A DNA stretch of 64,000 bases from Halohasta litchfieldiae (lineage in GTDB: Archaea; Halobacteriota; Halobacteria; Halobacteriales; Haloferacaceae), in contig NZ_CP024845.1 of NCBI RefSeq assembly GCF_002788215.1, positions 1,674,001-1,738,000 on the forward strand, in the 5' to 3' direction. The position numbers were made by a program, and so were the translations under genes. Shown piece by piece: positions 52,837 to 61,418 of this stretch. The notes beneath the pieces were generated by a model. That model saw only the letters and a program-made list of their open reading frames with translations. It searched no databases and had not been told where the DNA came from. The first letter of the stretch is position 1. Each line of letters opens with the position of its first letter.

Positions 52837-53463
52837 TCAGTCCAACTCGACCCGCCCGCTGGTCGCATTTAACAGGCGTTCCCGGAGTTCGGCCGACTCG
52901 GTAACGGGCACCCGAACCGCGAAACTGGCCTGCTCGTCGTAGCTCGCCTCGAACTCGGCGGCGGTCGACTCCAGAATGCCGCGAACCGTCCCCGAATCGT
53001 CGTAGTCGACGCTAGCTTCAAACCGCTCGTGTGGCACCTGCTCGACGATGCCCGCGTCGTCGACGGCCTGCTTGACTGCCCCGGAGTAGGCACGTGCTAA
53101 TCCGCCGACACCGAGATTAGTACCGCCATAATACCGCGTGACGACGGCGACGAGGTTCTGGAGTTCCTGTTGGACGAGCACGTTGAGTGCCGGTTTGCCC
53201 GACGAGCCGCTGGGCTCGCCGTCGTCGCTACACCACTCTCGGAGCATCACATCGCCGAGCTGGTCGGCCGAGACCTCACCTGCCGGAACGCGGTAGACCG
53301 GAACGTGGTGGGTCGCATCGGGGTAGGTCGACTCGACCTCCGCGATGACGGCCTCGGCCTCGTCGACGGTGTCGACCGGGGCGACGAGAGCGATAAACTC
53401 CGAGCCGTGGCGGTCGAGCGTGGCTTCGCCGCGGCCGGAAACGGTACGAAACGTTGCTGTCAC
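52837..53463 (-). CDS. IMPACT/YigZ family protein
   Basis: A 208-residue member of the YigZ/IMPACT (UPF0029) family. The conserved block SSGKPALNVLVQQELQN and VTRYYGGTNLGVGGLARAYS is the family signature, with the second domain (about 135-208) forming the ferredoxin-like half. In eukaryotes IMPACT affects GCN2 signalling; the archaeal role is unknown. Convergent with upp at zero distance. Confidence 0.92.
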   Translation of the reverse strand: MTATFRTVSGRGEATLDRHGSEFIALVAPVDTVDEAEAVIAEVESTYPDATHHVPVYRVPAGEVSADQLGDVMLREWCSDDGEPSGSSGKPALNVLVQQELQNLVAVVTRYYGGTNLGVGGLARAYSGAVKQAVDDAGIVEQVPHERFEASVDYDDSGTVRGILESTAAEFEASYDEQASFAVRVPVTESAELRERLLNATSGRVELD

Positions 53464-53501
53464 GCCACGAGGTAGGATGTGGCGGCAGTAAGTGGTGTCG
53501 G

Positions 53502-53903
53502 TCAGCCCGATCCATATCGGTCGGGATGATGCAGATAGTAGAGCACAGCAAACGCCGCCACCCCCACGAGTTCGACGGTCTTCGAGACAAGCGCAAGCGG
53601 ATCACCGGTAAGCGCCGTGAGTAATGGGTCACTAATCCAGAGTAAATAGCCACTAAACAGCGCTAGCAGCGTTCCCCCGCCAAGCGCGCTGAGTCGACGG
53701 TAGCGGTGGCCCCGAAACAGTGCCACAGCGACAGCGACCAACAGGAGCGCGACGGGGACAAAAAGAAATGGTCGACTGTCGGCAACGGGATTCAAAAGGA
53801 GCGACAACGAGAATCGCGGGATGGCCCAGATGAGATGGATCGCCGCGACAACGAGGGCTGCCTGAATCGCAACCAGTCGACACAGTCGCTCGATGGCCTG
53901 CAT
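53502..53903 (-). CDS. Conserved four-helix membrane protein
   Basis: A 133-residue protein with four predicted transmembrane helices (about 10-32, 44-64, 70-88 and 100-123). I do not recognise the family (possibly DUF8048-like, unverified). The ATG at 53903 (MQAIERLCRLVAIQ) is only one base after the stop of the ACT-domain regulator gene, so the two are co-transcribed. Confidence 0.78.
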   Translation of the reverse strand: MQAIERLCRLVAIQAALVVAAIHLIWAIPRFSLSLLLNPVADSRPFLFVPVALLLVAVAVALFRGHRYRRLSALGGGTLLALFSGYLLWISDPLLTALTGDPLALVSKTVELVGVAAFAVLYYLHHPDRYGSG

Positions 53904-53904
53904 A

Positions 53905-54405
53905 TTAAAACTCGATCCGGCGGACGAAGGGGAGTTCACGGATCTCCAACAGGAGGTCGCCGGGGAGTTCCTCGTCGGTGATGACGTGGAGCCGTGGCTC
54001 GTCGGTGAACTCGGGGTCCTCGCTGATGATCTGGCGAATCGTGATCTCGTAGTCAGCGATTAACCCGGTGACGGTGGCGACGATTCCCGACTCGTCGGCG
54101 GCGTCGACCTCGACTGTCATCACCGTCAAATCGAGGACGGGTGCGAGATCCCGTAGGCTCGGAATCGCCGAAATGTTGGTGAAGATACGCTGGAGTTCGG
54201 GGTCCGAAAGGATGACATCTGTAGTGGAGTCGACCACGCGGCGGTCGACGTCGATCTCGCGGGCGATCCCGGTGTAGGGGATCTCGATTCCGCCGGAGAC
54301 GACCCGGCCCTCTTCGTTGACCGAGAAGCCACGCTCAAGCAGGAGGCGGATCACCGCCTGCTGGCTCGGGCTGCCCTCGAACTTCTCCATGATTTCGTCA
54401 AACAT
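53905..54405 (-). CDS. ACT-domain regulator of amino-acid metabolism (COG2150-like)
   Basis: A 166-residue protein: an N-terminal HTH-like part (about 1-85, SPSQQAVIRLLLERGFSVNEE and AREIDVDRRVVDST) and a C-terminal ACT domain (about 90-165, LTVMTVEVDAADESGIVATV). This matches the archaeal predicted regulators of COG2150, which probably bind an amino acid. It lies next to hisB on the same strand, 36 bases downstream of its stop, which fits a link to histidine or general amino-acid control but does not prove it. Confidence 0.9.
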   Translation of the reverse strand: MFDEIMEKFEGSPSQQAVIRLLLERGFSVNEEGRVVSGGIEIPYTGIAREIDVDRRVVDSTTDVILSDPELQRIFTNISAIPSLRDLAPVLDLTVMTVEVDAADESGIVATVTGLIADYEITIRQIISEDPEFTDEPRLHVITDEELPGDLLLEIRELPFVRRIEF

Positions 54406-54441
54406 GGCTGGCTCCTGTGGCTGATCGGTCGTGAGGTCGGC

Positions 54442-55038
54442 TCACAGCTCGCCTTTCGTGCTCGGGGTGTCGCTTCGCCGCTCGTCGACCTGTGTGGCGT
54501 CGTCGAGCGCGCGGGCCAGTGACTTAAATAGGGCCTCGACTTCGTGGTGGGCGTTATCGCCCGAGACGATCTCGGCGTGGAGTGTCAGCCCGGCGTTGAG
54601 CGCCAGCGACTCGGCGAAGTGGCGGGCCATATCGCTCGTGAAGTCGCCGATCTGGTCCTGCGAAAAGTCGCCGTCGAAGACGAAGTAGGGTCGACCACTG
54701 ACGTCGACGACGACCGAGGCCACCGCTTCGTCGAGTGGGACCCGGCGGTCGGCATACCGGACGATGCCGCGTTTGTCGCCCAGCGCCTCGTTGAGTGCTT
54801 CGCCAAGGGTGATGCCCACGTCCTCGACGGTGTGGTGGTCGTCGATTTCCAGGTCACCATCGCAGCGGACGGTGAGATCGAAGAGGCCGTGTTTGGCCAG
54901 TGCGGTCAGCATGTGGTCGAAAAAGCCGATCCCGGTGTCGACGGTCGACTCGCCGTCGCCGTCGAGATCCAGCGTCACCTCGATTGTGGTCTCGCCTGTC
55001 TCGCGGCTGACCGCTGCCGCCCGTGATGTCTCGCTCAT
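54442..55038 (-). CDS. hisB: Imidazoleglycerol-phosphate dehydratase
   Basis: Sixth step of histidine synthesis. The protein is 198 residues from ATG 55038 ([17 protein letters not shown]); an upstream ATG at 55050 adds four residues. Conserved metal and substrate motifs are [25 protein letters not shown] and [18 protein letters not shown]. Monofunctional dehydratase form, without the phosphatase domain of enteric HisB. It is separated from hisA by a small exported-protein gene. Confidence 0.95.
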   Translation of the reverse strand: MSETSRAAAVSRETGETTIEVTLDLDGDGESTVDTGIGFFDHMLTALAKHGLFDLTVRCDGDLEIDDHHTVEDVGITLGEALNEALGDKRGIVRYADRRVPLDEAVASVVVDVSGRPYFVFDGDFSQDQIGDFTSDMARHFAESLALNAGLTLHAEIVSGDNAHHEVEALFKSLARALDDATQVDERRSDTPSTKGEL

Positions 55039-55134
55039 AGCTGCACTCACACACGCGGGGAATATGGTGGTTGCGCTGTTATTGTCCGTTCGGTGCCGTC
55101 GGTCGACTCGTTTCGAGAGATGTCATCGGGACCG

Positions 55135-55464
55135 CTAGGTTTCGCTTACGGCGACCTCATACGTCTTATTCTGGTATCTCACGGCTCCACCGTCGTACCA
55201 CACGGATGCATTGGTGTCGTCAGGTATCTCCGTTATGTTCAGATCGTCGGCGATCGCCCGCTCGAAGACCGTCTGCTGGTCGGCCGTGAGGTTCTCGTAT
55301 CCGATCACAGATCCGTCCACAGCCGACGAGTTATCGATCCGCTCAGCGTGGAGAAACGCCGCAGCGGTTCGGTCAGGGGTCGTCGCGTCGTCCCAAACGG
55401 CGATCAGACCACCCCCCGCGATGACGGCACCGAAAACGAGTGCGATCAGCAAGAGCCGTTTCAT
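55135..55464 (-). CDS. Small exported or membrane-anchored protein (DUF7979-like)
   Basis: A 109-residue protein with an N-terminal hydrophobic helix (about 3-24, LLLIALVFGAVIAGGGLIAVW) and a small soluble domain with LTADQQTVFERAIADD and VRYQNKTYEV. This resembles haloarchaeal DUF7979 proteins as I recall them. A minus-strand TATA-like ATAAGTATT in 55485-55493 lies about 25 nt before the ATG. No functional assignment. Confidence 0.72.
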   Translation of the reverse strand: MKRLLLIALVFGAVIAGGGLIAVWDDATTPDRTAAAFLHAERIDNSSAVDGSVIGYENLTADQQTVFERAIADDLNITEIPDDTNASVWYDGGAVRYQNKTYEVAVSET

Positions 55465-55539
55465 TGATAGGTCGTATTCGGAACGAATACTTATAATCCC
55501 GGACCGGTCTTACAGGTACTATAGAATCGTCTCGGGGAA

Positions 55540-56274
55540 CTACTCGGAAACGGCCTCGATCGCCGCATCCAGCCTAAAGGCCCCCTCATAAAGCGCGGTC
55601 CCGACGACGACCGCCGCCGCGCCAGCCTCCTGCAGAGCCAGTACGTCGTTGACCGACGCTACCCCCCCGCTGGCGACCACCGGGATGTCGACGGCCTCAC
55701 ACACCCGACTCACTAACTCCGTATTGACGCCCTCTAGCTGCCCTTCAACGTCGACATCGGTAAACAGGATCGCGCCCGCGCCGAGGTCCTCGTAGCGCCC
55801 GGCGGCCTCCGCGGGGTCGAGACCGGTCGACTCGGTCCACCCCGAGACGACGACCTCGCCGCCCTTCGCATCGAGGCTGACCATCACGCTTCCCGGATAC
55901 CGCTCGGATATTTCGGCGACGATTTCGGGGGTTTCGACCGCTGCGGTGCCCAGAATCACGCGGTCGACGCCCATATCGAGGAGTTCAAAGGCGTCCTCGG
56001 CCGTTCGAATGCCGCCGCCGATCTGGAGGTCGGCGTCGGTCGACTCGATAATCGTCTCGAAAGCGTCGGCGTTGACGCGCTCGCCTTCGAAGGCGCCGTC
56101 GAGGTCGACCAGATGAAGCGTCTCGGCACCCTGCTGGATCCACTGGTCGGCGGCGGCCTGTGGCTCGCCGTACTGTTTTTCAGTGCCACGCTCGCCCGCG
56201 ACGAGTTGGACGACGCCGCCGTCTTGGACGTCGACGGCCGGAATAACCTCAAACGTCGGAAACGGATCTGTCAT
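55540..56274 (-). CDS. hisA: Phosphoribosylformimino-AICAR-phosphate isomerase
   Basis: Fourth step of histidine synthesis, an Amadori rearrangement on a TIM barrel. The 244-residue protein begins FPTFEVIPAVDVQDGGVVQL with catalytic Asp in the first strand; LQIGGGIRTAEDAF and IPVVASGGVASVNDV form the phosphate-binding Gly loops, and ILFTDVDVEGQLEG carries the second catalytic Asp. ATG 56274 is supported by GTTTTATC on the minus strand at 56298-56305, 27 nt upstream. Confidence 0.95.
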   Translation of the reverse strand: MTDPFPTFEVIPAVDVQDGGVVQLVAGERGTEKQYGEPQAAADQWIQQGAETLHLVDLDGAFEGERVNADAFETIIESTDADLQIGGGIRTAEDAFELLDMGVDRVILGTAAVETPEIVAEISERYPGSVMVSLDAKGGEVVVSGWTESTGLDPAEAAGRYEDLGAGAILFTDVDVEGQLEGVNTELVSRVCEAVDIPVVASGGVASVNDVLALQEAGAAAVVVGTALYEGAFRLDAAIEAVSE

Positions 56275-56297
56275 AGCGTGTGGTTCGAGGGGCGAGT

Positions 56298-56305
56298 GAT
56301 AAAAC
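56298..56305 (-). promoter_or_regulatory. TATA element of hisA
   Basis: Minus-strand GTTTTATC centred 27 nt before the hisA ATG at 56274. Confidence 0.6.
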
Positions 56306-56338
56306 GCGACGATTGCAGTCGGAAGGCGACGGCCGCGC

Positions 56339-58081
56339 TCAGATAGCGAGGACGACGCTGACGACCTCACGGGTGAAGATCGCAGTCAGACAACCGAGCC
56401 ACGTCAGCATGACGAAATGGATGTAGGCGGTCGCCTTGTTCCCGCCATCGATGGTCCGGATCATGATTGCCGACAGCGCCGCGTTGAACAGAATGACGAG
56501 CAGGAGCAAATACTCGATAAGCGGGATGTTGTAGGCCCCCGGATGGATGATCTGGCCGATGTTGAACTGTGAGACTTCGAGCGTCGTCGAGAAATCCGCG
56601 AGGATGTTGACGACTTCGAGACCGATGAAAAAGGCAAACGTTGCGGCGGCAGTAATCCCGTACAGCAGGCCGATCAGCGTCGTCGTCGCCTGCTTTCGCT
56701 GAACACGGAGCTGGTTGACCTGATTCATATTGGAGCTGATGATCTCGCCCAGCAGTTTGGTGTTGCCACCCATCTGTCGACCGACCAGAAACATCTCGCT
56801 GAACTTCTGGATGAGGTACGACCGGGATTCGATGGAGAACTCACCCCACGCCTGATCCGGGCTGAGCCGCATCCGGAGACGGCGGTAGAGTCGGTTGATG
56901 TTCGGTGACAGCGCACCGAAATCCTTCGTGCGGAGCGTTTCGAGGACCGCCGAGGTCGTCGCCTGTTTCGCGTTTTCAGCCGACCCAAGCGAGCGAATGA
57001 AGTTGGGAAACTGATCGTCGCGCTCGTGGATCGTCCGTTCTTCGTTTCGAAGGACGATTCCGGTCACCAAAAGCGGTGCTACCGGGAACCCGATGTAGGC
57101 TGGAAGTGGCACCTCATCGAGGAAGAAAAAGAGCCCGTCGACGCCCGGGCCGATGCCGAGGAAGCCGAACCCCATGAAGAACACCAACAGCATCGAGCCG
57201 ACGCCACCGAACGCCAGCGACCCCCACAGTTTGCGGTTCTCGACGAACCGAGCCTCGGGGAAGTACCAGACCGGATCGTACGGTGCCATCGTCCGGATGA
57301 CGAAGTAGAACCCCAACTGGACGAACATGAACATCACGATGACGCCAACGACTGTCAGCGTCGGATTAATCCCCGAGAGGATCGGCAGCACGACCGCGAA
57401 GACGAGCGCGAACGTCATCGAGAGGATCATCGACATGTAGAGATCCTTCATCACCTCGATGTTCGACAACGCGCCCTCGTACACCGTGCTGTACTGGTCC
57501 ATCATGATGTCCTGCTCGTTGACGAGGAAATCCTTCATCTCTTGGCCGGCACCCAGAATGTAGCCCAGCCGTTCGAAGAAGTCCGCCAGCGCCTTGCTCG
57601 GGACCTCTTTGGCCCGTCGACGGCAGGCGTCGTCGAGACTCTGGTTCCAGGTGTCGACGAGATGGACGACGTGACCCAGCTCTTCGGCCAACACGCCGTA
57701 TTCGTCTTCTTTGGCCAGCGTCCGGAACACTTCCATTCGGTCGATGTTGGTCATCGAGAGAACGGTCATGTGGGTCATCACCAGATGGAACTGGTTTTCG
57801 ATCTTGATCCGGCGTTGGCTGATGTAGATTTTGGGATAGACGACTGCCGCAGCGACGATCAACAGCCCGAGAAGCGGCATCGGGAGCCTCACCAGAAGCG
57901 GGACCGTCAACAGGGCGGCACCGACGATAGTTAGTATAAAAAAGCCGAACGCTGGCAGGAGAATCGTCAGCAGATATCGCTTCCGCGACATCTCCAGTTG
58001 GTCGTAAGATGCCAGTAGCTCCGCGATAAACGACAGCAGCGTATCGAGCCTATCGCCTGACTGTTCGGTTTGTGTCGCCAT
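56339..58081 (-). CDS. arlJ: Archaellum membrane platform protein ArlJ
   Basis: Polytopic membrane core of the archaellum motor, the partner of ATPase ArlI. The 580-residue protein has two T2SF-type domains: a first with DACRRRAKEVPSKALADFF and a second with RRLRMRLSPDQAWGEF and GNTKLLGEIISSNMNQVNQ, separated and followed by hydrophobic helices (about nine in all). ATG 58081 is chosen; a GTG at 58090 directly abutting the arlI stop is possible. Last gene of the operon. Confidence 0.95.
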   Translation of the reverse strand: MATQTEQSGDRLDTLLSFIAELLASYDQLEMSRKRYLLTILLPAFGFFILTIVGAALLTVPLLVRLPMPLLGLLIVAAAVVYPKIYISQRRIKIENQFHLVMTHMTVLSMTNIDRMEVFRTLAKEDEYGVLAEELGHVVHLVDTWNQSLDDACRRRAKEVPSKALADFFERLGYILGAGQEMKDFLVNEQDIMMDQYSTVYEGALSNIEVMKDLYMSMILSMTFALVFAVVLPILSGINPTLTVVGVIVMFMFVQLGFYFVIRTMAPYDPVWYFPEARFVENRKLWGSLAFGGVGSMLLVFFMGFGFLGIGPGVDGLFFFLDEVPLPAYIGFPVAPLLVTGIVLRNEERTIHERDDQFPNFIRSLGSAENAKQATTSAVLETLRTKDFGALSPNINRLYRRLRMRLSPDQAWGEFSIESRSYLIQKFSEMFLVGRQMGGNTKLLGEIISSNMNQVNQLRVQRKQATTTLIGLLYGITAAATFAFFIGLEVVNILADFSTTLEVSQFNIGQIIHPGAYNIPLIEYLLLLVILFNAALSAIMIRTIDGGNKATAYIHFVMLTWLGCLTAIFTREVVSVVLAI

Positions 58082-58090
58082 TGGAGACAC

Positions 58091-59764
58091 CTATTCGCCA
58101 GTAACCGGTGACGGACGCATCGAGAACGGTAGCCCTTCGACACCGTCACGCTGGAAGGAATCGATTGCCTCGTTGACCTCGTGGTAGCCCAACACACCCT
58201 CCTGAATCATGCGTTCGATAACGTCCGCACGGTAGTCGAGTTCGTCGTAGATGTCCCGGGTGTCGGCGTACCCCAGCAGCGTCGCGATCTGTTCTTCCAG
58301 TACGTAGGAGTTGTTCATCCCCTGGAAGATGATCTCATCTTCGACGGGGTCCCAGCTAAAGGCCTCACGCGTGACAACACCGTCCATCTCCGAGGAGTAG
58401 CCCTCGATCTCCTGAACACTGGTCACCCGTCGCAGCACGTCGTCGCCCTGTTTGACACGGTTCTGGAACAGTGCCACATCGGCAACGTCCATGAACGTCT
58501 CTGGAACGTTGATCGGTTCGCTGGTAAACCGCTGAATCATCGAGACGATGTCGCTCGCGTGGAACGTCAGCATGACGGGGTGGCCCGTCTGGGCGGCCTG
58601 GAACGCCATCCGTCCCTCGGCCCCACGAACCTCCCCGACGATAATGTAGTCAGGACGGGACCGCAGTGCCGCAGCCACGAGGTCGAACATGTCGACCTCA
58701 CTCCCTTCCTCACCCTCTCGTGTCATGAGCTGCTGCCACGTATCGTGGGGCGGCAGCACCTCGGCGGTGTCCTCTGCGGTGTAGATCTTCGCGTCCCGTG
58801 GAATGAACGACAAGATTGCGTTGAGTGTCGTCGTCTTCCCGGATGCGGTCTCGCCGACAACGAAGACGGTCTGTTCGTTCTCCAGACAGAGCCAGAGGTA
58901 GGCCGACAGGCGTGGCGACAGCGTGTTCCAGTTGGTAATCTGGTTGATCGACAGCGGGACGCCCTCGCCCTGTCGGATCGTCATCGAGGGACCCTTGATC
59001 GAGACATCGTTGGAGTAGATGATGTTGACACGCGAACCGTCGGGCAGCGTCGAGTCGACAATCGGGTCGGAGTCCGAGACGGGATCTCCGATTCGCTCGC
59101 CCATGTTACGGAGCCAGCTGTCGTACTCTTCGAGCGTGCCGAAGTCGACGGTCGTCGGCATCATGCCGAACGTTCCGTGGTCGACGTGGCACTCGTGAGG
59201 GCCGATAACGTGAATATCCTCGTTCTGTGTGTCACGCATCACCGGTTCGAGCGGGCCGAAACCGACGATATCCCGGTTGAGCCGGTAGCGAATGGAGTCG
59301 TAGGTCTGCTGGTTGACCTCTATTTTCCCAAGGTTCCAAAACTGCTTGACTCGATCATAAAAATTGGTCTCGCCGTCGGAGATGTAGGTCGCGTCTTCCA
59401 GCAGCTCCTCGATGAGGTCGTCGTACTCGGACTCGTCGTCCGGCGAATCGCGGTGACCACTCATCGAAAGCAGCTTGCGTTTGACCTTCTCGAGGATCAC
59501 CGCCTCCGAGTCCGACAGCGTCGGCTCGACGGTGTAGTATTTGAGCTTTTGACCAACGTCACCGTGAACGTGGCAGAAAATCGGGCCGCCGACTGGGTAC
59601 AGCACGTTCGGCCGTTTGGACTCGTAGTCTTCGGGATCGTCGGCGAACACAGGGAACTCACCAGTAATCTGCTTGAACTTCATCAGGTGCTCGCGGAGGT
59701 GCGGCTTCCGCATTGCCATCTGCTTGAGTTCGTCAGACGGCTTGGGAGTTCCCATTTCAGTCAT
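58091..59764 (-). CDS. arlI: Archaellum motor ATPase ArlI
   Basis: Hexameric ATPase that powers archaellum assembly and rotation. The 557-residue protein has the N-terminal domain, a Walker A GETASGKTTTLNAIL (about 303-317), IYTAEDTAEVLPP (Asp box), a Walker B region DYIIVGEVRGAEGR and the His box PVMLTFHASD. Length fits haloarchaeal ArlI. It lies between arlH and arlJ, with 12 bases to arlH and nearly abutting arlJ. Confidence 0.97.
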   Translation of the reverse strand: MTEMGTPKPSDELKQMAMRKPHLREHLMKFKQITGEFPVFADDPEDYESKRPNVLYPVGGPIFCHVHGDVGQKLKYYTVEPTLSDSEAVILEKVKRKLLSMSGHRDSPDDESEYDDLIEELLEDATYISDGETNFYDRVKQFWNLGKIEVNQQTYDSIRYRLNRDIVGFGPLEPVMRDTQNEDIHVIGPHECHVDHGTFGMMPTTVDFGTLEEYDSWLRNMGERIGDPVSDSDPIVDSTLPDGSRVNIIYSNDVSIKGPSMTIRQGEGVPLSINQITNWNTLSPRLSAYLWLCLENEQTVFVVGETASGKTTTLNAILSFIPRDAKIYTAEDTAEVLPPHDTWQQLMTREGEEGSEVDMFDLVAAALRSRPDYIIVGEVRGAEGRMAFQAAQTGHPVMLTFHASDIVSMIQRFTSEPINVPETFMDVADVALFQNRVKQGDDVLRRVTSVQEIEGYSSEMDGVVTREAFSWDPVEDEIIFQGMNNSYVLEEQIATLLGYADTRDIYDELDYRADVIERMIQEGVLGYHEVNEAIDSFQRDGVEGLPFSMRPSPVTGE

Positions 59765-59776
59765 TGTGTAATTCTC

Positions 59777-60535
59777 CTATGCGACACTACGGCTCTCAAT
59801 GACAATACCAGTTCCGGATCTTACGGAAAATCCGATTGTATCCCCGACCTGTTCGCCCATCCCGGCAAATCGCTTGACCTGAAGCTGTCGACGGATGTCG
59901 TTGCCGACCTCGATCATCTGGATCTCGATAAACACGTCAGCAATCGACCGGAAGGGGCCGATTGCTTCCTCGTCGACCGTCGAGGGGTCGACGGTGAGGA
60001 CGATGATCTTGCCGTCGGAGATCATATCTCGGAAAAACGAGATGATCTCGAGGGCGGCCTGTCGCTCGTCGTTCTGGCGGACAAGGGATTCAAAAGTGGG
60101 ATCGTTTCGGAGGATGGCATCGAAGGTGTCGATGATGACGACATCCGGCTCCCACATCACTTCGGCTTCCATCAGCCGTTTGAGAAGCTGTTTTCGTTCG
60201 GTGTCGGCGTCGCCGCGGAGCGCCCCAGCGCTGTCGAAGTCCGCATGGAGGAACAGTAGCTCCTCGCGAAGCAACGGCTTGGTGATGTTGTAGGAAAGCG
60301 AGTGCATCTGGTCGATGAACCCCGAGACGGTCAGCTCAGTCGAGAGGAACGTCACCGAGTGGTCCTCCTGGGTGAACCCGTAGCTGAACCGCTGGCTGAT
60401 CGCACTTTTGCCGGCTCCGTAGTCACCCTCTAGGAGGACGATACTGCCACGCGGGATGCCGCCTCCCAGCTCTTTGTTCAGACGGTCGTGATCCTCCATT
60501 CCCAGCGACAGTAGGTTGCGTTGTGCTCTGCTCAT
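59777..60535 (-). CDS. arlH: Archaellum regulatory ATPase ArlH
   Basis: RecA/KaiC-like nucleotide-binding protein that interacts with ArlI and the motor ring. The 252-residue protein shows Walker [16 protein letters not shown] (37-44 core), [13 protein letters not shown] and a Walker B segment [13 protein letters not shown]. ArlH family members are usually about 230-250 residues, so it is complete. Two bases separate it from arlG. Confidence 0.96.
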   Translation of the reverse strand: MSRAQRNLLSLGMEDHDRLNKELGGGIPRGSIVLLEGDYGAGKSAISQRFSYGFTQEDHSVTFLSTELTVSGFIDQMHSLSYNITKPLLREELLFLHADFDSAGALRGDADTERKQLLKRLMEAEVMWEPDVVIIDTFDAILRNDPTFESLVRQNDERQAALEIISFFRDMISDGKIIVLTVDPSTVDEEAIGPFRSIADVFIEIQMIEVGNDIRRQLQVKRFAGMGEQVGDTIGFSVRSGTGIVIESRSVA

Positions 60536-60537
60536 TG

Positions 60538-61005
60538 TTATGTTCCTCTGAATTCAAACGTCTCTTCGTCTTCGTTCACCGTCAAAAACAGTCGGTTGCC
60601 TCCCGACTGAATATCGATCTCGGGATTATCATCTATCGTGATCTCGACGACCTCTCCTGGTCGCCAGATCTCATCCCCACTGTTAGCATCACTGATATCG
60701 ACGTTCGCGTTCGGAATAAACCGACCGTTGAACACGATGTCGACTGCCGAGGCATCACTTATTGGCACGCCTTGTGAGCCGGTGTTCCGGACGTGAATCA
60801 TCAAAGGCTCGTCCGTTGTATAAGTCGCACCCGGATCACTGATGATCGCCATATCCATCCGAACCTGTTGGCTCACATCGAGACTCCGATCATCTACCGC
60901 GCTACTGACTCGGTCGACGCCGGTTGTGAGCGTACCGACGACGCCAGCCGCGATGACGAGGCTTGCGATGAAGATGATCAGATGGGATGCTGAGACGCTT
61001 GCCAT
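60538..61005 (-). CDS. arlG: Archaellum stator protein ArlG
   Basis: A 155-residue protein with a single N-terminal transmembrane helix (about 7-30, [20 protein letters not shown]) and an outer beta-sandwich related to archaellin. ArlG with ArlF forms the stator contact to the S-layer in known archaella. Typical features: [21 protein letters not shown] and [13 protein letters not shown]. Two bases follow arlF and two precede arlH, so it is tightly coupled. Confidence 0.94.
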   Translation of the reverse strand: MASVSASHLIIFIASLVIAAGVVGTLTTGVDRVSSAVDDRSLDVSQQVRMDMAIISDPGATYTTDEPLMIHVRNTGSQGVPISDASAVDIVFNGRFIPNANVDISDANSGDEIWRPGEVVEITIDDNPEIDIQSGGNRLFLTVNEDEETFEFRGT

Positions 61006-61007
61006 GG

Positions 61008-61418
61008 TTAGACCTCCCGTGTGACGCTGAGACCGTGGTCAGTGACGACTTTGATACGGTTCGTACTACTGAAGCCATCGATCACGAGTGACTCGCCGGG
61101 AAGCCAGAGATCCGTCGACCCATCCATATCAACGGACGTGTCGTACGTGTCCCGCGGTTGGTACTCGCCATCAATAACGAGGTCGACGTTCGAGACAGTC
61201 AATGATGTCGAGCCAGTGTTGTTCACGGTGATTGAATTTGCGCTGATTGCGTCGATTTCGATCTCGCTGTTCCGCATGTCGAGTTGGGCATCGTCCCGGT
61301 CGACTTCTGCGTCTTGGACCGCCTCGTAGCCATTCGACATCGCGGGATACATGATCCCAGTCGCGAGGAACAGCCCCGCGAAGATGATGGCTGTCGAAGC
61401 ACTGACACTAAAGCCCAT
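61008..61418 (-). CDS. arlF: Archaellum stator protein ArlF
   Basis: A 136-residue protein with an N-terminal helix (about 7-29, ASTAIIFAGLFLATGIMYP) and an outer beta-sandwich (NSITVNNTGSTSLTVSNVD; WLPGESLVIDG) homologous to ArlG. In Sulfolobus ArlF binds the S-layer and acts with ArlG in the stator. Its ATG overlaps the end of arlCE by 11 bases, showing translational coupling. Confidence 0.94.
   Translation of the reverse strand: MGFSVSASTAIIFAGLFLATGIMYPAMSNGYEAVQDAEVDRDDAQLDMRNSEIEIDAISANSITVNNTGSTSLTVSNVDLVIDGEYQPRDTYDTSVDMDGSTDLWLPGESLVIDGFSSTNRIKVVTDHGLSVTREV

Noticed and set aside
58181-60259. A 692-codon open frame on the plus strand opposite arlI and arlH
   Set aside because: It is the mirror of two well-identified archaellum genes; its composition (Val/Arg/Asp-rich, no domain) is the usual shadow produced by GC-rich third positions.
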